64,000 nucleotides of DNA from Flavobacterium terrigena (GTDB lineage Bacteria; Bacteroidota; Bacteroidia; Flavobacteriales; Flavobacteriaceae), in the NCBI RefSeq assembly GCF_900108955.1, contig NZ_FNYA01000001.1:434001-498000 (forward strand), written 5' to 3'. Positions within the stretch are counted from its first letter, which is position 1, and each line of letters opens with the position of its first letter. A program made the translations under genes and the position numbers. Of the stretch, positions 52,192 through 60,770 are shown piece by piece. The notes under the pieces were generated by a model, which searched no databases, was not told where the DNA came from, and saw only the letters and a list, made by a program, of their open reading frames with translations.

Positions 52192-52806
52192 CTAATCTTC
52201 CATCTCGAAGAATAAAGGTTCAATCATTGTTCTATCAGCTACAGCTTCTACTCTATCCGAAATTTTATTACAAAAAATCAAACGTTGTGATTTAGAAATA
52301 CTTTCTGAAATTCGGTTTGTTTTGGCATCTAATCGAAGTTTAAACAAAATATCGGCATCATCAACAACGTACATCAATAATCTGTTTACATCAAAACCTG
52401 CAGTAGCAAACATTAAATCTAAACGATTAGGCGTTCCTATTAAAACATCAATTCCTAAAGAAATTTGATTTTTATCCCAATCCATATCGCCTTTATCATG
52501 TGCGCCATAAACACGTAATTGTGTGTAACGGTTATATTTTCTAAACATTTCAACCATTTCCAAAACCTTCTCTTTTGTTTCCACAATAATTAAAGCTCTT
52601 GGCGATTCCATAAATTGTTTTTCCAAACGTTGAATAACATTTAAAACAATTGTAGTCGATTTTCCTGATTTTTTTCCTGATTGAATTACCGCATCAGCGC
52701 CACTTTTTATAGTTGAAAAAGTTTCTTGTTGCATTTCATTCGCTTCGGTTAAACCGTTTTCGATTAATGCTTCTTGTAAAAGTGGGTTTATTTTTTTTAA
52801 TTGCAT
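52192..52806 (-). CDS. Half-length, degenerate DEAD-box helicase-like protein
   Basis: A 204-residue protein holding only the first RecA domain of a DEAD-box helicase. The Q-motif region is NEMQQETFSTIKSGADAV, the Walker A loop is altered to SGKKSGKST, motif Ib/GTPNRLD is IGTPNRLDLM, and motif II reads VVDDADIL in place of DEAD. The second RecA domain and motif VI are absent, so unwinding is unlikely; a regulatory or RNA-binding role is possible. I chose the ATG at 52806; the upstream extension to 52845 overlaps the -7 promoter box. No frameshift is visible, so this is a real short protein rather than a fresh pseudogene. Confidence 0.75.
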   Translation of the reverse strand: MQLKKINPLLQEALIENGLTEANEMQQETFSTIKSGADAVIQSGKKSGKSTTIVLNVIQRLEKQFMESPRALIIVETKEKVLEMVEMFRKYNRYTQLRVYGAHDKGDMDWDKNQISLGIDVLIGTPNRLDLMFATAGFDVNRLLMYVVDDADILFKLRLDAKTNRISESISKSQRLIFCNKISDRVEAVADRTMIEPLFFEMED

Positions 52807-52841
52807 TGTATTATTGTTACGCAGAGTTTTATAATGTGAGT

Positions 52842-52850
52842 GCAAAGATA
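52842..52850 (-). promoter_or_regulatory. -7 promoter element of the half-helicase gene
   Basis: TATCTTTGC on the minus strand, 35 nt before the ATG at 52806. Confidence 0.6.
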
Positions 52851-52863
52851 CACAAAGAAAAAC

Positions 52864-52900
52864 AAAAAAAGAGATTCACCTTTATTTTGCGAATCTCTTT
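52864..52900 (-). terminator. Terminator of the NtrC-type regulator gene
   Basis: AAAGAGATTC with GAATCTCTTT, a 13-nt loop and a T-run on the minus strand. It separates the regulator from the half-helicase promoter. Confidence 0.75.
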
Positions 52901-52922
52901 ACTATTTTAAAAAGTATATCTT

Positions 52923-54086
52923 TTATTTAGACGCAAATAAATTTACATCTGATTCTGAAATTTCGTTGTTTCCTAAAATGATTAAACGCTCTACTACGTT
53001 TCTTAATTCACGTATATTTCCTGTCCAATCGTAATATTGTAATAACTTTATAGCTTCTTTCGAGAATGTCTTTTTAGCGTTTCCTTGTTCTTCTGAAATT
53101 TTTGTTGCAAAATGTTCAATCAACATTGGAATATCTGATCTTCTGTCATTTAAAGCAGGAACTTTAATTAAAATTACCGCTAATCTGTGATATAAATCTT
53201 CACGGAAACGACCTTCTGCAATCTCCAACTTTAAATCTTTATTAGTTGCTGCGATAACGCGAACATCGACTTTAATATCTTTATCTGCACCAACACGTTG
53301 AATTAAATTCTCTTGCAAAGCACGTAACACTTTCGCTTGCGCCGACAAACTCATATCGCCAATTTCATCTAAGAAAATTGTTCCACCATGAGCAGCTTCA
53401 AACTTTCCAGCTCTATCTTTCACGGCAGATGTAAAAGCACCTTTCACGTGTCCAAATAATTCACTTTCAATTAATTCTGAAGGAATGGCAGCACAATTGA
53501 CTTCGATAATAGCTTGTGATGAACGATTACTATTTTCGTGTAATTGATGAGCAACTAATTCTTTACCAGTTCCATTTGGACCTGTAATTAAAACTCTAGC
53601 ATCTGTTTGAGCTACTTTTTCAATCATAGTTTTAATATGAGAAATGGCTTCGCTCTCGCCTATCATTTCGTAGTTTTTAGAAACTTTTTTCTTAAGAATT
53701 TTATTTTCTACAACTAATTGTTTTTTATCTAAAGCATTTCGAACCGTATTTAACAATCTGTTTAAATCTGGTGGTTTTGAAATATAATCAAAAGCACCTA
53801 AACGCATCGTATTGACAGCTGTTTCTAAATCGCCATGACCTGAAATCATTACCATTGGAATTTCAGGTTTGATTTTTTTGATAGCTTCTAAAACTTCAAC
53901 TCCGTCCATTTTTGGCATTTTGATATCGCACAAAATCAAATCAAAATCTTCGTTTTTAACTAACTCAACACCTTGTAATCCGTCTTCGGCTTCTTGCACC
54001 AAATACGTATCACTTTCTTCTGATAATATTTTATTTAAGACGCGTCTAATTGGCGCTTCGTCTTCTATGATAAGGATTTTTGACAT
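52923..54086 (-). CDS. NtrC-family sigma-54 activator response regulator lacking a DNA-binding domain
   Basis: A 387-residue protein: receiver domain (IIEDEAPIRRVL, phospho-acceptor Asp 54 in ILCDIKMPKMDG, Lys in YISKPPD) and AAA+ sigma-54 interaction domain (Walker A GPNGTGKE at 169-176, GAFTSA at 216-221 for the usual GAFTGA, Walker B GTIFLDEIGDM, TGNIRELRN). The protein stops some 20 residues after the AAA+ lid (ISESDVNLFASK), so the C-terminal Fis-type helix-turn-helix of most NtrC proteins is missing. A few HTH-less activators such as FlgR and CtcC work from solution. Two sigma-54-like promoters lie in this window. Confidence 0.92.
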   Translation of the reverse strand: MSKILIIEDEAPIRRVLNKILSEESDTYLVQEAEDGLQGVELVKNEDFDLILCDIKMPKMDGVEVLEAIKKIKPEIPMVMISGHGDLETAVNTMRLGAFDYISKPPDLNRLLNTVRNALDKKQLVVENKILKKKVSKNYEMIGESEAISHIKTMIEKVAQTDARVLITGPNGTGKELVAHQLHENSNRSSQAIIEVNCAAIPSELIESELFGHVKGAFTSAVKDRAGKFEAAHGGTIFLDEIGDMSLSAQAKVLRALQENLIQRVGADKDIKVDVRVIAATNKDLKLEIAEGRFREDLYHRLAVILIKVPALNDRRSDIPMLIEHFATKISEEQGNAKKTFSKEAIKLLQYYDWTGNIRELRNVVERLIILGNNEISESDVNLFASK

Positions 54087-54105
54087 TTTAATTTATTAAA
54101 TTCAA

Positions 54106-54522
54106 CTACAAAGTAGCATAATTAAATACTAGAATGAATAATAAAATCGAAAAGAAAAACCCCCCAATTTTTATGTATTCACTTTTTTTAAACTCATTTA
54201 TAAATTCTTCAGAAAATTGATTTCTTTTTAAATTACGATTCCAACTAATGAAAAAATAAATTAATAAACTAAAAATTAGAATTATTATTCCAATGCTAAA
54301 AAAAATTGGATTAATACTATTTTCAATTTTATTTCTAAAAAGCAAAAATAACAATGGAAAGAACACAAAAATCATCATTTTTTTGGAATTCTTTTTTTTC
54401 AATTCAATATACTTATTAGCATCGTTAGCATCGAGTTTTTTCAATGCTTTTCCAAATACGAAATGAGAAATAATAAAAGGTAAAATTGTTATTATTGGTA
54501 ATACGTAAACTAAATAATCCAT
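54106..54522 (-). CDS. Small membrane protein of unknown function
   Basis: A 138-residue protein with four hydrophobic segments (about 4-22, 49-66, 73-93, 119-136) and basic loops. I recognise no family. It lies 19 bp upstream of the NtrC-type regulator on the same strand and could share its transcript. Base composition is the most AT-rich of its neighbours. Confidence 0.6.
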   Translation of the reverse strand: MDYLVYVLPIITILPFIISHFVFGKALKKLDANDANKYIELKKKNSKKMMIFVFFPLLFLLFRNKIENSINPIFFSIGIIILIFSLLIYFFISWNRNLKRNQFSEEFINEFKKSEYIKIGGFFFSILLFILVFNYATL

Positions 54523-54576
54523 ATTTATTCTAAACTTTTAAACTGTTTGTTTTTAGATACTGAAACAAGTTCAGCA

Positions 54577-55893
54577 TTAATATTTCAACCATTTATATAA
54601 TTCTTTCCAAGTTGGTTTTTTACCGTACATTAAAATACCTACGCGGTAAATTTTACTAGCAAACCAAACTACTCCAACAAATGTACCAAATAATAGTACT
54701 AAAGAAACAATTATTTGCCACATTGGTACACCAAAAGGAATTCGCATTAGCATTACAATTGGCGATGTAAACGGAATCATAGAAAAGATTGTGGCAATAT
54801 TTCCATGTGGATCACTTGCTACAGTGAAAAACCCGATATAAACTCCCAACATTAAAGGCATAATTATTGGCAATAAAAATTGTTGTGAATCCGTTTCGTT
54901 ATCTACAGCTGCACCAATGGCTGCGTATAATGAACTATATAAGAAATAACCACCAATGAAATAAAATATGAATGAAATTACGATGGTAATTATTGGTAAG
55001 TTTTTCAATTCTTCTAAATACAATGGTAATTTTGCCATAAATCCACTGTTTTCAGCAGCTAATTTCATTGCTTCTGGATTAGTGGATGACATAGAACTTG
55101 CGGCAGTTTCTGCTCCGAAAAAGGTTGTGGCAATAAAGAAAATCGAAATTCCAACAATAGCCCAAATCGCAAATTGCAAAATTCCAGCTAACGAATTTCC
55201 AATAATTTTCCCCATCATTAACTGAAATGGTTTTACTGATGAAATTACAATTTCAATAATTCTGTTCGTTTTTTCTTCAATTACACTTCGCATTACAAAG
55301 TTTCCGTAAATGATAATGAACATCATAATTAAATATCCGAAAAGGAAACCTAAACCGATTTTAATTTCATTAATTCCTTTTAAACTCACATCGCCAGAAT
55401 ATTTACTCAATTTTAATGACGATTCTACTTTTGCTTTTTGAATTTTATCAATATCTAAATTATTGGCTTTTAAGTTATCTTGAGTTAAGATAGAATCTAC
55501 CACTTCTTCAATGTCAGAAATAAAATCGGCACTTGCACTTTCATCAGAAATAAATTCTACTTTCGATTTTAAATCCTGAATCGTTGCAGTTTTTGGAACA
55601 AACAACAAACCTTCATAGCTTTTACTTGCTGTATCTTTCGCCACATTGAAAGGCATAGCAGACAAATCTGTATAAGCCGTTTCTTTATCTGATTTTAAAC
55701 TTCCTTTTAAAATATTTCCTTGATCGTAAATGGCAATTTTAGTGGCTTCATCTTTATTGATACTTGATAAATATCCTATTAGAAATGACATCCCTAAGAA
55801 AATAAGCGGACTTAAAAAGGTCATTACAATAAAAGATTTGTTACGCACTTTGGCAATAAATTCTCTTCGTATGATTAATAATAATTTGTTCAT
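54577..55893 (-). CDS. ABC-2 type transporter permease (NatB-like)
   Basis: A 438-residue membrane protein with one N-terminal helix (FIVMTFLSPLIFLGMSFLIG), a large extracytoplasmic domain of about 130 residues, then about five C-terminal helices. This is the NatB/YhaP-type exporter permease layout. The ATP-binding partner is the gene at 56011, transcribed first. Substrate unknown; NatAB homologues extrude Na+ or drugs. Confidence 0.88.
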   Translation of the reverse strand: MNKLLLIIRREFIAKVRNKSFIVMTFLSPLIFLGMSFLIGYLSSINKDEATKIAIYDQGNILKGSLKSDKETAYTDLSAMPFNVAKDTASKSYEGLLFVPKTATIQDLKSKVEFISDESASADFISDIEEVVDSILTQDNLKANNLDIDKIQKAKVESSLKLSKYSGDVSLKGINEIKIGLGFLFGYLIMMFIIIYGNFVMRSVIEEKTNRIIEIVISSVKPFQLMMGKIIGNSLAGILQFAIWAIVGISIFFIATTFFGAETAASSMSSTNPEAMKLAAENSGFMAKLPLYLEELKNLPIITIVISFIFYFIGGYFLYSSLYAAIGAAVDNETDSQQFLLPIIMPLMLGVYIGFFTVASDPHGNIATIFSMIPFTSPIVMLMRIPFGVPMWQIIVSLVLLFGTFVGVVWFASKIYRVGILMYGKKPTWKELYKWLKY

Positions 55894-55919
55894 TATGTTT
55901 TATATTTTTAGAAGATTAG

Positions 55920-55998
55920 ACTTCTTCGATTCTTAAATTTATTTGCTTCTCGATACAATTTTCTCCATTTCATTTCGAAAATCAATCGAAGTGACAAA
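55920..55998. repeat. Dispersed-repeat-like intergenic text
   Basis: Text such as CTTCTCGATACAATTTTC and TCGAAAATCAATCGAAGTGAC sits between the two ABC-transporter genes. From memory it resembles a class of dispersed flavobacterial intergenic repeats; no perfect inverted repeat is visible. Confidence 0.3.
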
Positions 55999-56010
55999 GA
56001 AAATTGAAAA

Positions 56011-56931
56011 CTACTCCGTTACTGTTTGAATAAAAATATCGTTTACGCTTGGAATTTTTTCTGCGAAATGTGTTACTTGTCCGTTTTGAGATAAAATCGC
56101 CAATAAGTCATTTGTAGTATGATTTCCTAATTGAACTTCCAGTTTTAAGTCGTCATTTAAAGATTTAAAATCGGTTTGACCAATTGTAAACTTTTGAGTC
56201 AATTGATACATTAATCCTTCTACATTTTGTGTCATTACACCAACTTGGAACGTATTTGTTCTGAATTCGCGTTTAACATCTTCTAATCTTCCTTCGATTA
56301 ATTTGTTCGATTTATGAATTAAAGCAATATAATCGCACATTTCTTCCACACTTTCCATTCGGTGTGTAGAGAAAATAATTGAAGTTCCTTTTTTATTTAA
56401 TTCGATAATTTCATCTTTGATTAAATTCGCATTTACAGGATCGAAACCAGAAAAAGGTTCATCTAAAATTAATAATTTCGGATTGTGAAGTACGGTTACA
56501 ATAAATTGTACTTTTTGTGCCATACCTTTTGAAAGTTCTTGTAGTTTTTTATCCCACCAAGTTTCAATTTCAAACTTTTCGAACCAATATTTCAGCTGTT
56601 TTTTAGCTTCTTGTTTGCTCATACCTTTCAGTTGAGCCAAGTATAAACATTGTTCACCAACTCGCATCGATTTGTATAAACCACGTTCTTCAGGCATATA
56701 TCCAATCATTGAAATGTGATTTGGATTTAGCTTTTCACCATTTAAAATAATTTCACCAGCATCTGGCAAAGTAATTTGATTGATGATACGAATTAGTGAG
56801 GTTTTTCCAGCGCCATTTGGTCCTAATAAACCATAAATACTTCCTTCTGGAACATTTAATGAAACAGAATTTAGAGCGGTATAATCGCCATATTGTTTCA
56901 CTACATTTTTTACTTCTAAAATATTATTCAT
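56011..56931 (-). CDS. ABC transporter ATP-binding protein (NatA-like)
   Basis: A 306-residue ATPase: Walker A GPNGAGKTS, Q-loop MPEERGLY, signature reading LSKGMAQKVQ in place of LSGGQ, Walker B LLILDEPFSGFDP, and a C-terminal DUF4162-like extension of about 90 residues. The LSKG form is usual in NatA-type exporters. It drives the permease at 54577, with 117 bp between them. Confidence 0.92.
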   Translation of the reverse strand: MNNILEVKNVVKQYGDYTALNSVSLNVPEGSIYGLLGPNGAGKTSLIRIINQITLPDAGEIILNGEKLNPNHISMIGYMPEERGLYKSMRVGEQCLYLAQLKGMSKQEAKKQLKYWFEKFEIETWWDKKLQELSKGMAQKVQFIVTVLHNPKLLILDEPFSGFDPVNANLIKDEIIELNKKGTSIIFSTHRMESVEEMCDYIALIHKSNKLIEGRLEDVKREFRTNTFQVGVMTQNVEGLMYQLTQKFTIGQTDFKSLNDDLKLEVQLGNHTTNDLLAILSQNGQVTHFAEKIPSVNDIFIQTVTE

Positions 56932-56979
56932 TTATAGTATTTCTTTTTTCTATTAGTAGAGAATATAGGGTTTTCGTTA

Positions 56980-56987
56980 CAAAAATA
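56980..56987 (-). promoter_or_regulatory. -7 promoter element of the ABC exporter operon
   Basis: TATTTTTG on the minus strand, about 50 nt before the ATG. The remaining 281-bp gap (56932-57212) holds a second TATCTTTG at 57090-57097 and the dnaJ terminator. Confidence 0.45.
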
Positions 56988-57111
56988 CATTAAAAACTTT
57001 CACCATATAAGTCAGATAAGCTCTCTTAATTTAAGTTGCTTTCTTGAACTAAAAAAACACATATAAATCTTTTAAAATTACCCAACAAACAAAGATATGG
57101 TAAAAAATAAA

Positions 57112-57144
57112 TCCCATCCTCATTTTAAAAAAATTAGGATGGGA
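57112..57144 (-). terminator. Likely terminator of grpE-dnaJ
   Basis: TCCCATCCT with AGGATGGGA (15-nt loop), with a T-rich stretch following on the minus strand, about 70 nt after the dnaJ stop. Confidence 0.65.
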
Positions 57145-57212
57145 AAAATTGCTATGAAAAAGAACTCAGCTTCCTAAAAAACTGAATACCAAATGTATGA
57201 ATTATTTTTTAT

Positions 57213-58325
57213 TTATGAGAACATATCTTTCACTTTTTCAAAAAATGATTTATCTGACTTTTCCGGATTTGGAATAAAGTTTTCATCTTCAATCATTTTT
57301 TCGAAAAATTGTTTTTGTTCTTTGTTTAAGGTTTTTGGTGTCCAAACGTTTACGTGAACTAACAAATCGCCATTTCCGTAACTATTTAAACTTGGAATTC
57401 CTTTACCTTTTAATCGAAGAATTTTTCCTGATTGAATACCTTCTTCTAATTTAATACGAACTTTACCTGAAACGGTTTCAATTTCTTTTGAAATTCCTAA
57501 AGCTGCTTCTGGGAAACTTACATATAAATCGTAATGTAAATTTTCGCCTTCACGTTTTAAAAACTCGTGCTCAATTTCTTCAATTGCAACAATTAAATCT
57601 CCTGGAACACTGTTTTTTCCTGGCGCGTCATTTCCTTTTCCTGCAACTTTTAATTGCATTCCATCAACCACACCAGCAGGAATTTTGATTGAAACGGTAT
57701 CGTCTTCAGTAAGCATTCCTTGAGCATCTGCATTGGCAGGTTTACTGTCTAATATTTGACCAGAACCATGACAAGACGGACAAGTTGTCGCAGTTTGCAT
57801 ACGACCTAAGATTGTATTCGTAACACGCATCACTTGACCTTGACCATTACATGTAGAACATGTTTTGTATGTTACGCCAGTTGCTTGTACTTTACGTTTT
57901 ACTTTAACTTTTTTCTCAACACCATGTGCAATTTCTTCTAAAGTAAGTTTTACTTTAATACGCAAATTACTTCCTTTCATTCTGCGTTGACCTCCGCCAC
58001 CGCCACCGCCAAATCCGCCGAAACCACCACCGAAAATATCTCCAAATTGACTGAAAATATCATCCATATTCATGTGATGACCACCACCAAAACCACCATT
58101 ACCATCAAAGGCTTGGTGACCATATTGGTCGTATTTAGCTTTTTTATTTGGATCACTTAAAACTTCATATGCTTCAGCACATGTTTTAAAATTTTCCTCA
58201 GCAGTATGATCTCCAGGATTTTTATCTGGGTGATACTTAATTGCTTTTTTTCTATAAGCTTTTTTTATTTCTTCAGGAGAAGCACTTTTGCTAATACCTA
58301 AAACTTCGTAAAAATCTTTTTTCAT
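57213..58325 (-). CDS. dnaJ: Molecular chaperone DnaJ with a reduced zinc domain
   Basis: A 370-residue Hsp40. J domain with HPD at 32-34, Gly-rich linker (Gly-rich 77-112), zinc domain, and two C-terminal substrate domains. It recruits clients to DnaK and stimulates its ATPase. The zinc domain holds only two C-x-x-C-x-G-x-G motifs (CSTCNGQG at 156 and CPSCHGSG at 182) instead of four, so by alignment only the second zinc site (motifs 2 and 3) remains. It follows grpE by 41 bp. dnaK is not in the window. Confidence 0.95.
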   Translation of the reverse strand: MKKDFYEVLGISKSASPEEIKKAYRKKAIKYHPDKNPGDHTAEENFKTCAEAYEVLSDPNKKAKYDQYGHQAFDGNGGFGGGHHMNMDDIFSQFGDIFGGGFGGFGGGGGGGQRRMKGSNLRIKVKLTLEEIAHGVEKKVKVKRKVQATGVTYKTCSTCNGQGQVMRVTNTILGRMQTATTCPSCHGSGQILDSKPANADAQGMLTEDDTVSIKIPAGVVDGMQLKVAGKGNDAPGKNSVPGDLIVAIEEIEHEFLKREGENLHYDLYVSFPEAALGISKEIETVSGKVRIKLEEGIQSGKILRLKGKGIPSLNSYGNGDLLVHVNVWTPKTLNKEQKQFFEKMIEDENFIPNPEKSDKSFFEKVKDMFS

Positions 58326-58366
58326 TTTATTTTATTAATGCATTCCAAAAAGAATGATTATGGAAA

Positions 58367-58903
58367 TTAGTTACCTAAAATTACTTTTGGAAAACGAATA
58401 ATTTTGTCACCTAATTTGTAACCTTTTTCAATTACATCAACAATTTTCCCTTTTAATTTAGGAGTTGGAGCTGGAATTTGAGTAATCGCTTCAGCAAAAT
58501 CAGCATCAAATGCGTCACCTGCCTTTATTTCAACTACTTCTAAACCTTTAGAAACTAAAGTAGATTTTAATTTTTCATGAATTAATTCCACACCTTTAAC
58601 CAATGCTTCATCTTCAGATTGAGAAATTTGAGCCCAAGCTCTGTCAAAATCATCTAAAACTGGTAACATAGATTGCAAAATCTCTTGTCCAGCTGTTTTA
58701 AACAACTCAACACGTTCTTTTGAAGTTCTTTTTTTGTAATTTTCAAACTCTGCGTATAGTCTGATGAATTTATCTTTTTGCTCTTGCAATTGATCTTCAA
58801 CTGACACTTCTGGTTCATTATTTTCCTGATTCTCTGTGTTTTCCACTACATTTTCATCCTGAACGATCTCTTTGTCGATGTTTTCAGTATTTTCTTGACT
58901 CAT
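58367..58903 (-). CDS. grpE: GrpE nucleotide-exchange factor
   Basis: A 178-residue protein: acidic N-terminal tail (EENTENIDKEIVQ-like), a long coiled coil (QEQKDKFIRLYAEFENYKKR), and the C-terminal beta domain with VIEKGYKLGDKIIRFPKVIL. It releases ADP from DnaK. First gene of the grpE-dnaJ operon, and preceded by a sigma-54-like promoter and a perfect palindrome (58934-58973). Confidence 0.95.
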   Translation of the reverse strand: MSQENTENIDKEIVQDENVVENTENQENNEPEVSVEDQLQEQKDKFIRLYAEFENYKKRTSKERVELFKTAGQEILQSMLPVLDDFDRAWAQISQSEDEALVKGVELIHEKLKSTLVSKGLEVVEIKAGDAFDADFAEAITQIPAPTPKLKGKIVDVIEKGYKLGDKIIRFPKVILGN

Positions 58904-58933
58904 GATTGTATATTTTATTTTTCAATTGAGATT

Positions 58934-58948
58934 GCAAAAGTGTTGCCA
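58934..58948 (-). promoter_or_regulatory. Sigma-54-type (-24/-12) promoter of grpE-dnaJ
   Basis: Read on the minus strand, TGGCAACACTTTTGC matches TGGCAC-N6-TTGC-type RpoN elements with the correct 10-bp spacing between GG and GC. The grpE ATG lies 31 nt downstream of the -12 element. Confidence 0.6.
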
Positions 58949-58960
58949 TTCTTTAATTTA

Positions 58961-58973
58961 TGACACATTGTCA
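58961..58973. promoter_or_regulatory. Palindromic operator-like site upstream of the grpE promoter
   Basis: TGACA-CAT-TGTCA is a perfect 13-bp inverted repeat 12 bp upstream of the -24 element. It could be an activator or repressor site. Confidence 0.5.
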
Positions 58974-59102
58974 GTGTAATATTTTTCAAGTTTAAGGATT
59001 TTTGTAAAGAAAATTTAATATTTCTTTAAGAGTTTCTTCAAAATCTATTGTATAAATTTGAGAAAGTAAATATAATTTATTTCATCTTAAATTATAATAA
59101 CG

Positions 59103-59139
59103 AAAAAGTGTTACGTTAAACCAAACGTAACACTTTTTT
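59103..59139 (-). terminator. Rho-independent terminator of the TIGR01777 gene
   Basis: AAAAAGTGTTACGTT with AACGTAACACTTTTT, a short loop, and T-runs on both strands, about 20 nt after the stop. Confidence 0.9.
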
Positions 59140-59158
59140 ATTTGAGTCTATTTTCTCT

Positions 59159-60064
59159 TTATTTTAAAAGATTTTGTAATGATTTGTTAAGTGATGCAAA
59201 ATGAAATTGAAAGCCAGCATCTAATATTTTTCTACAACTTACATTTTGACTACTTGTTAAGATAATATGCATTTCGCCTAGAAGTAAATTCAGAACGAAT
59301 TTTGGCACATTCGGTAAAAACAAAGGTTTATTAATCGTTTTAGCAATAGCTTTTGTCATTTCTTCATTAGTTATAGGATAAGGAGAAACCGCATTATAAA
59401 TACCTTTTAAATTAGCGTCTAAAATATATTTAAAAATAGCTGTCAAATCGTCAATATGAATCCATGAAACATATTGCTGACCAGAACCTAAAACGGCTCC
59501 GAAACCATATCTTATAGGTTTTGTCATTTCAACTAAAGCACCAGATTCTTTGGCAAAAACAACACCAATTCTGACAATTGAAACAGAAATTGACAGGGAT
59601 TTAAACTGATTGGCACTTGCTTCCCAAAGTTGTGTAACTTCTCCTAGAAAAGATTCGTCTATTTGTGTATTGTTTTCGTGATATACATAATTTAAGTCGT
59701 CAGGATAAATTCCAACTGCCGAGGCTGATATAAATTGAGTGACTTGATGTGGAGTGTCTTTTAACGTTTCGAAAATTAAATTTGCACCTTCTACTCTACT
59801 TTCAATAATTTCTTTTTTATATGAGGTAGTCCATTTTTTTGAAATAGATGCGCCAGCTAAATGAATAATTACGGAAACACCTTCAAAAGCATTTTTATCA
59901 ATTTCACCAGTAGATGGGTTCCAATAAAAACCTTTGTAGTTGAAATCGTTTTTTAATTTAGATTTAGAAGTAGATAAGTAATGAATTATATGATTGTCTT
60001 GATAAAGCAAAGCAACTAACTTACTACCTACCAATCCAGTAGCACCTGTTATTAAAACGTTCAT
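59159..60064 (-). CDS. TIGR01777-family SDR protein (YfcH/SDR39U1-like)
   Basis: A 301-residue extended short-chain dehydrogenase: NVLITGATGLVGSKLVALL as the NADP-binding loop, YYWNPSTGEID-like text (FYWNPSTGEID), VIIHLAGASISKKWT, FISASAVGIYP (Ser/Tyr region), and a C-terminal DUF1731-like end (LLGEMHIILTSSQNVSCRKI). The family is widespread; substrate unknown, and homologues are implicated in division placement (plants) and haem handling (animals). Confidence 0.9.
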   Translation of the reverse strand: MNVLITGATGLVGSKLVALLYQDNHIIHYLSTSKSKLKNDFNYKGFYWNPSTGEIDKNAFEGVSVIIHLAGASISKKWTTSYKKEIIESRVEGANLIFETLKDTPHQVTQFISASAVGIYPDDLNYVYHENNTQIDESFLGEVTQLWEASANQFKSLSISVSIVRIGVVFAKESGALVEMTKPIRYGFGAVLGSGQQYVSWIHIDDLTAIFKYILDANLKGIYNAVSPYPITNEEMTKAIAKTINKPLFLPNVPKFVLNLLLGEMHIILTSSQNVSCRKILDAGFQFHFASLNKSLQNLLK

Positions 60065-60149
60065 TTTTATAAGATTTAGTATACAAATTTACAACATGCT
60101 ACTTGTATACAATAAACATTAACTAAGATTAACTTACATTAACATATGT

Positions 60150-60611
60150 TTATTTTTTGCTTCTTGCTTTTAAAGTCCACTCAAATTGCATTTCCGAAAC
60201 TTGTTCGCCACTTTCATTAACTCCAATTGAAGTTAACCAAACCGTTTGTCCTTCATTTGTATCGATTGCTTTTTGAATGACTTCAGCAATTAAATTCCCT
60301 TGATTACAAGTAAATGTGATTCTTCCAGTAGCTTTTTTAGTAAACACAGCTTTGTTTTGAGCCACTAACATCGAAATATCTTTTCCACTTTTTTTAATAT
60401 GATACATCACTAAAGCACCAGTTGTAAACTCCGCAGCCATAGCTTGAACTGCAAAATACATCGATTTAAAAGGATTTTGATTGAACCAACCATGTTTAAC
60501 TGTAGTTTGACAAATTTCAGCTGAAATTGATTTCACTCTCACGCCACTCCAAAAAGCTGAAGGCAATTTAAAAAACGTAAAAGTGTTTAGTTTTATCGGT
60601 GTGAACTCCAT
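60150..60611 (-). CDS. DUF4442 hot-dog-fold protein
   Basis: A 153-residue protein with the DUF4442 pattern of a PaaI-like hot-dog thioesterase: NTFTFFKLPSAFWSGVRV, HGWFNQNPFKSMYFAVQAMA, AEFTTGALVMYHI, then VWLTSIGVNESGEQVSEMQF. Catalytic residues of thioesterases cannot be located confidently, so activity is unknown. Monocistronic by position. Confidence 0.82.
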   Translation of the reverse strand: MEFTPIKLNTFTFFKLPSAFWSGVRVKSISAEICQTTVKHGWFNQNPFKSMYFAVQAMAAEFTTGALVMYHIKKSGKDISMLVAQNKAVFTKKATGRITFTCNQGNLIAEVIQKAIDTNEGQTVWLTSIGVNESGEQVSEMQFEWTLKARSKK

Positions 60612-60692
60612 AATTACTTATATTTTTTGTAAAAATAATAAAAAATACTATGCATTCATAATAAATCTTAAATGTTAAAAAAATGTTAAATA

Positions 60693-60770
60693 TTAGTACT
60701 ATGCGATACAAGGTAACTGCTTTTAGATATATATTTGCATAAGAAAATAACATACTTACTATAGTACTAT
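60693..60770. promoter_or_regulatory. Paired TAGTACTA palindromes flanking the padR promoter
   Basis: TTAGTACTAT at 60693-60702 and ATAGTACTAT at 60761-60770 are two near-identical 10-bp palindromes, 68 bp apart, one upstream and one downstream of the -7 element. They are candidate operators for the PadR protein encoded next. Confidence 0.5.
60730..60738 (+). promoter_or_regulatory. -7 promoter element of padR-pspC
   Basis: TATATTTGC matches TAnnTTTG exactly. The leader to the ATG at 60899 is about 155 nt and holds a small hairpin (TCCTGA-CGTTT-TCAGGA at 60861-60877) without a T-run. Confidence 0.7.
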
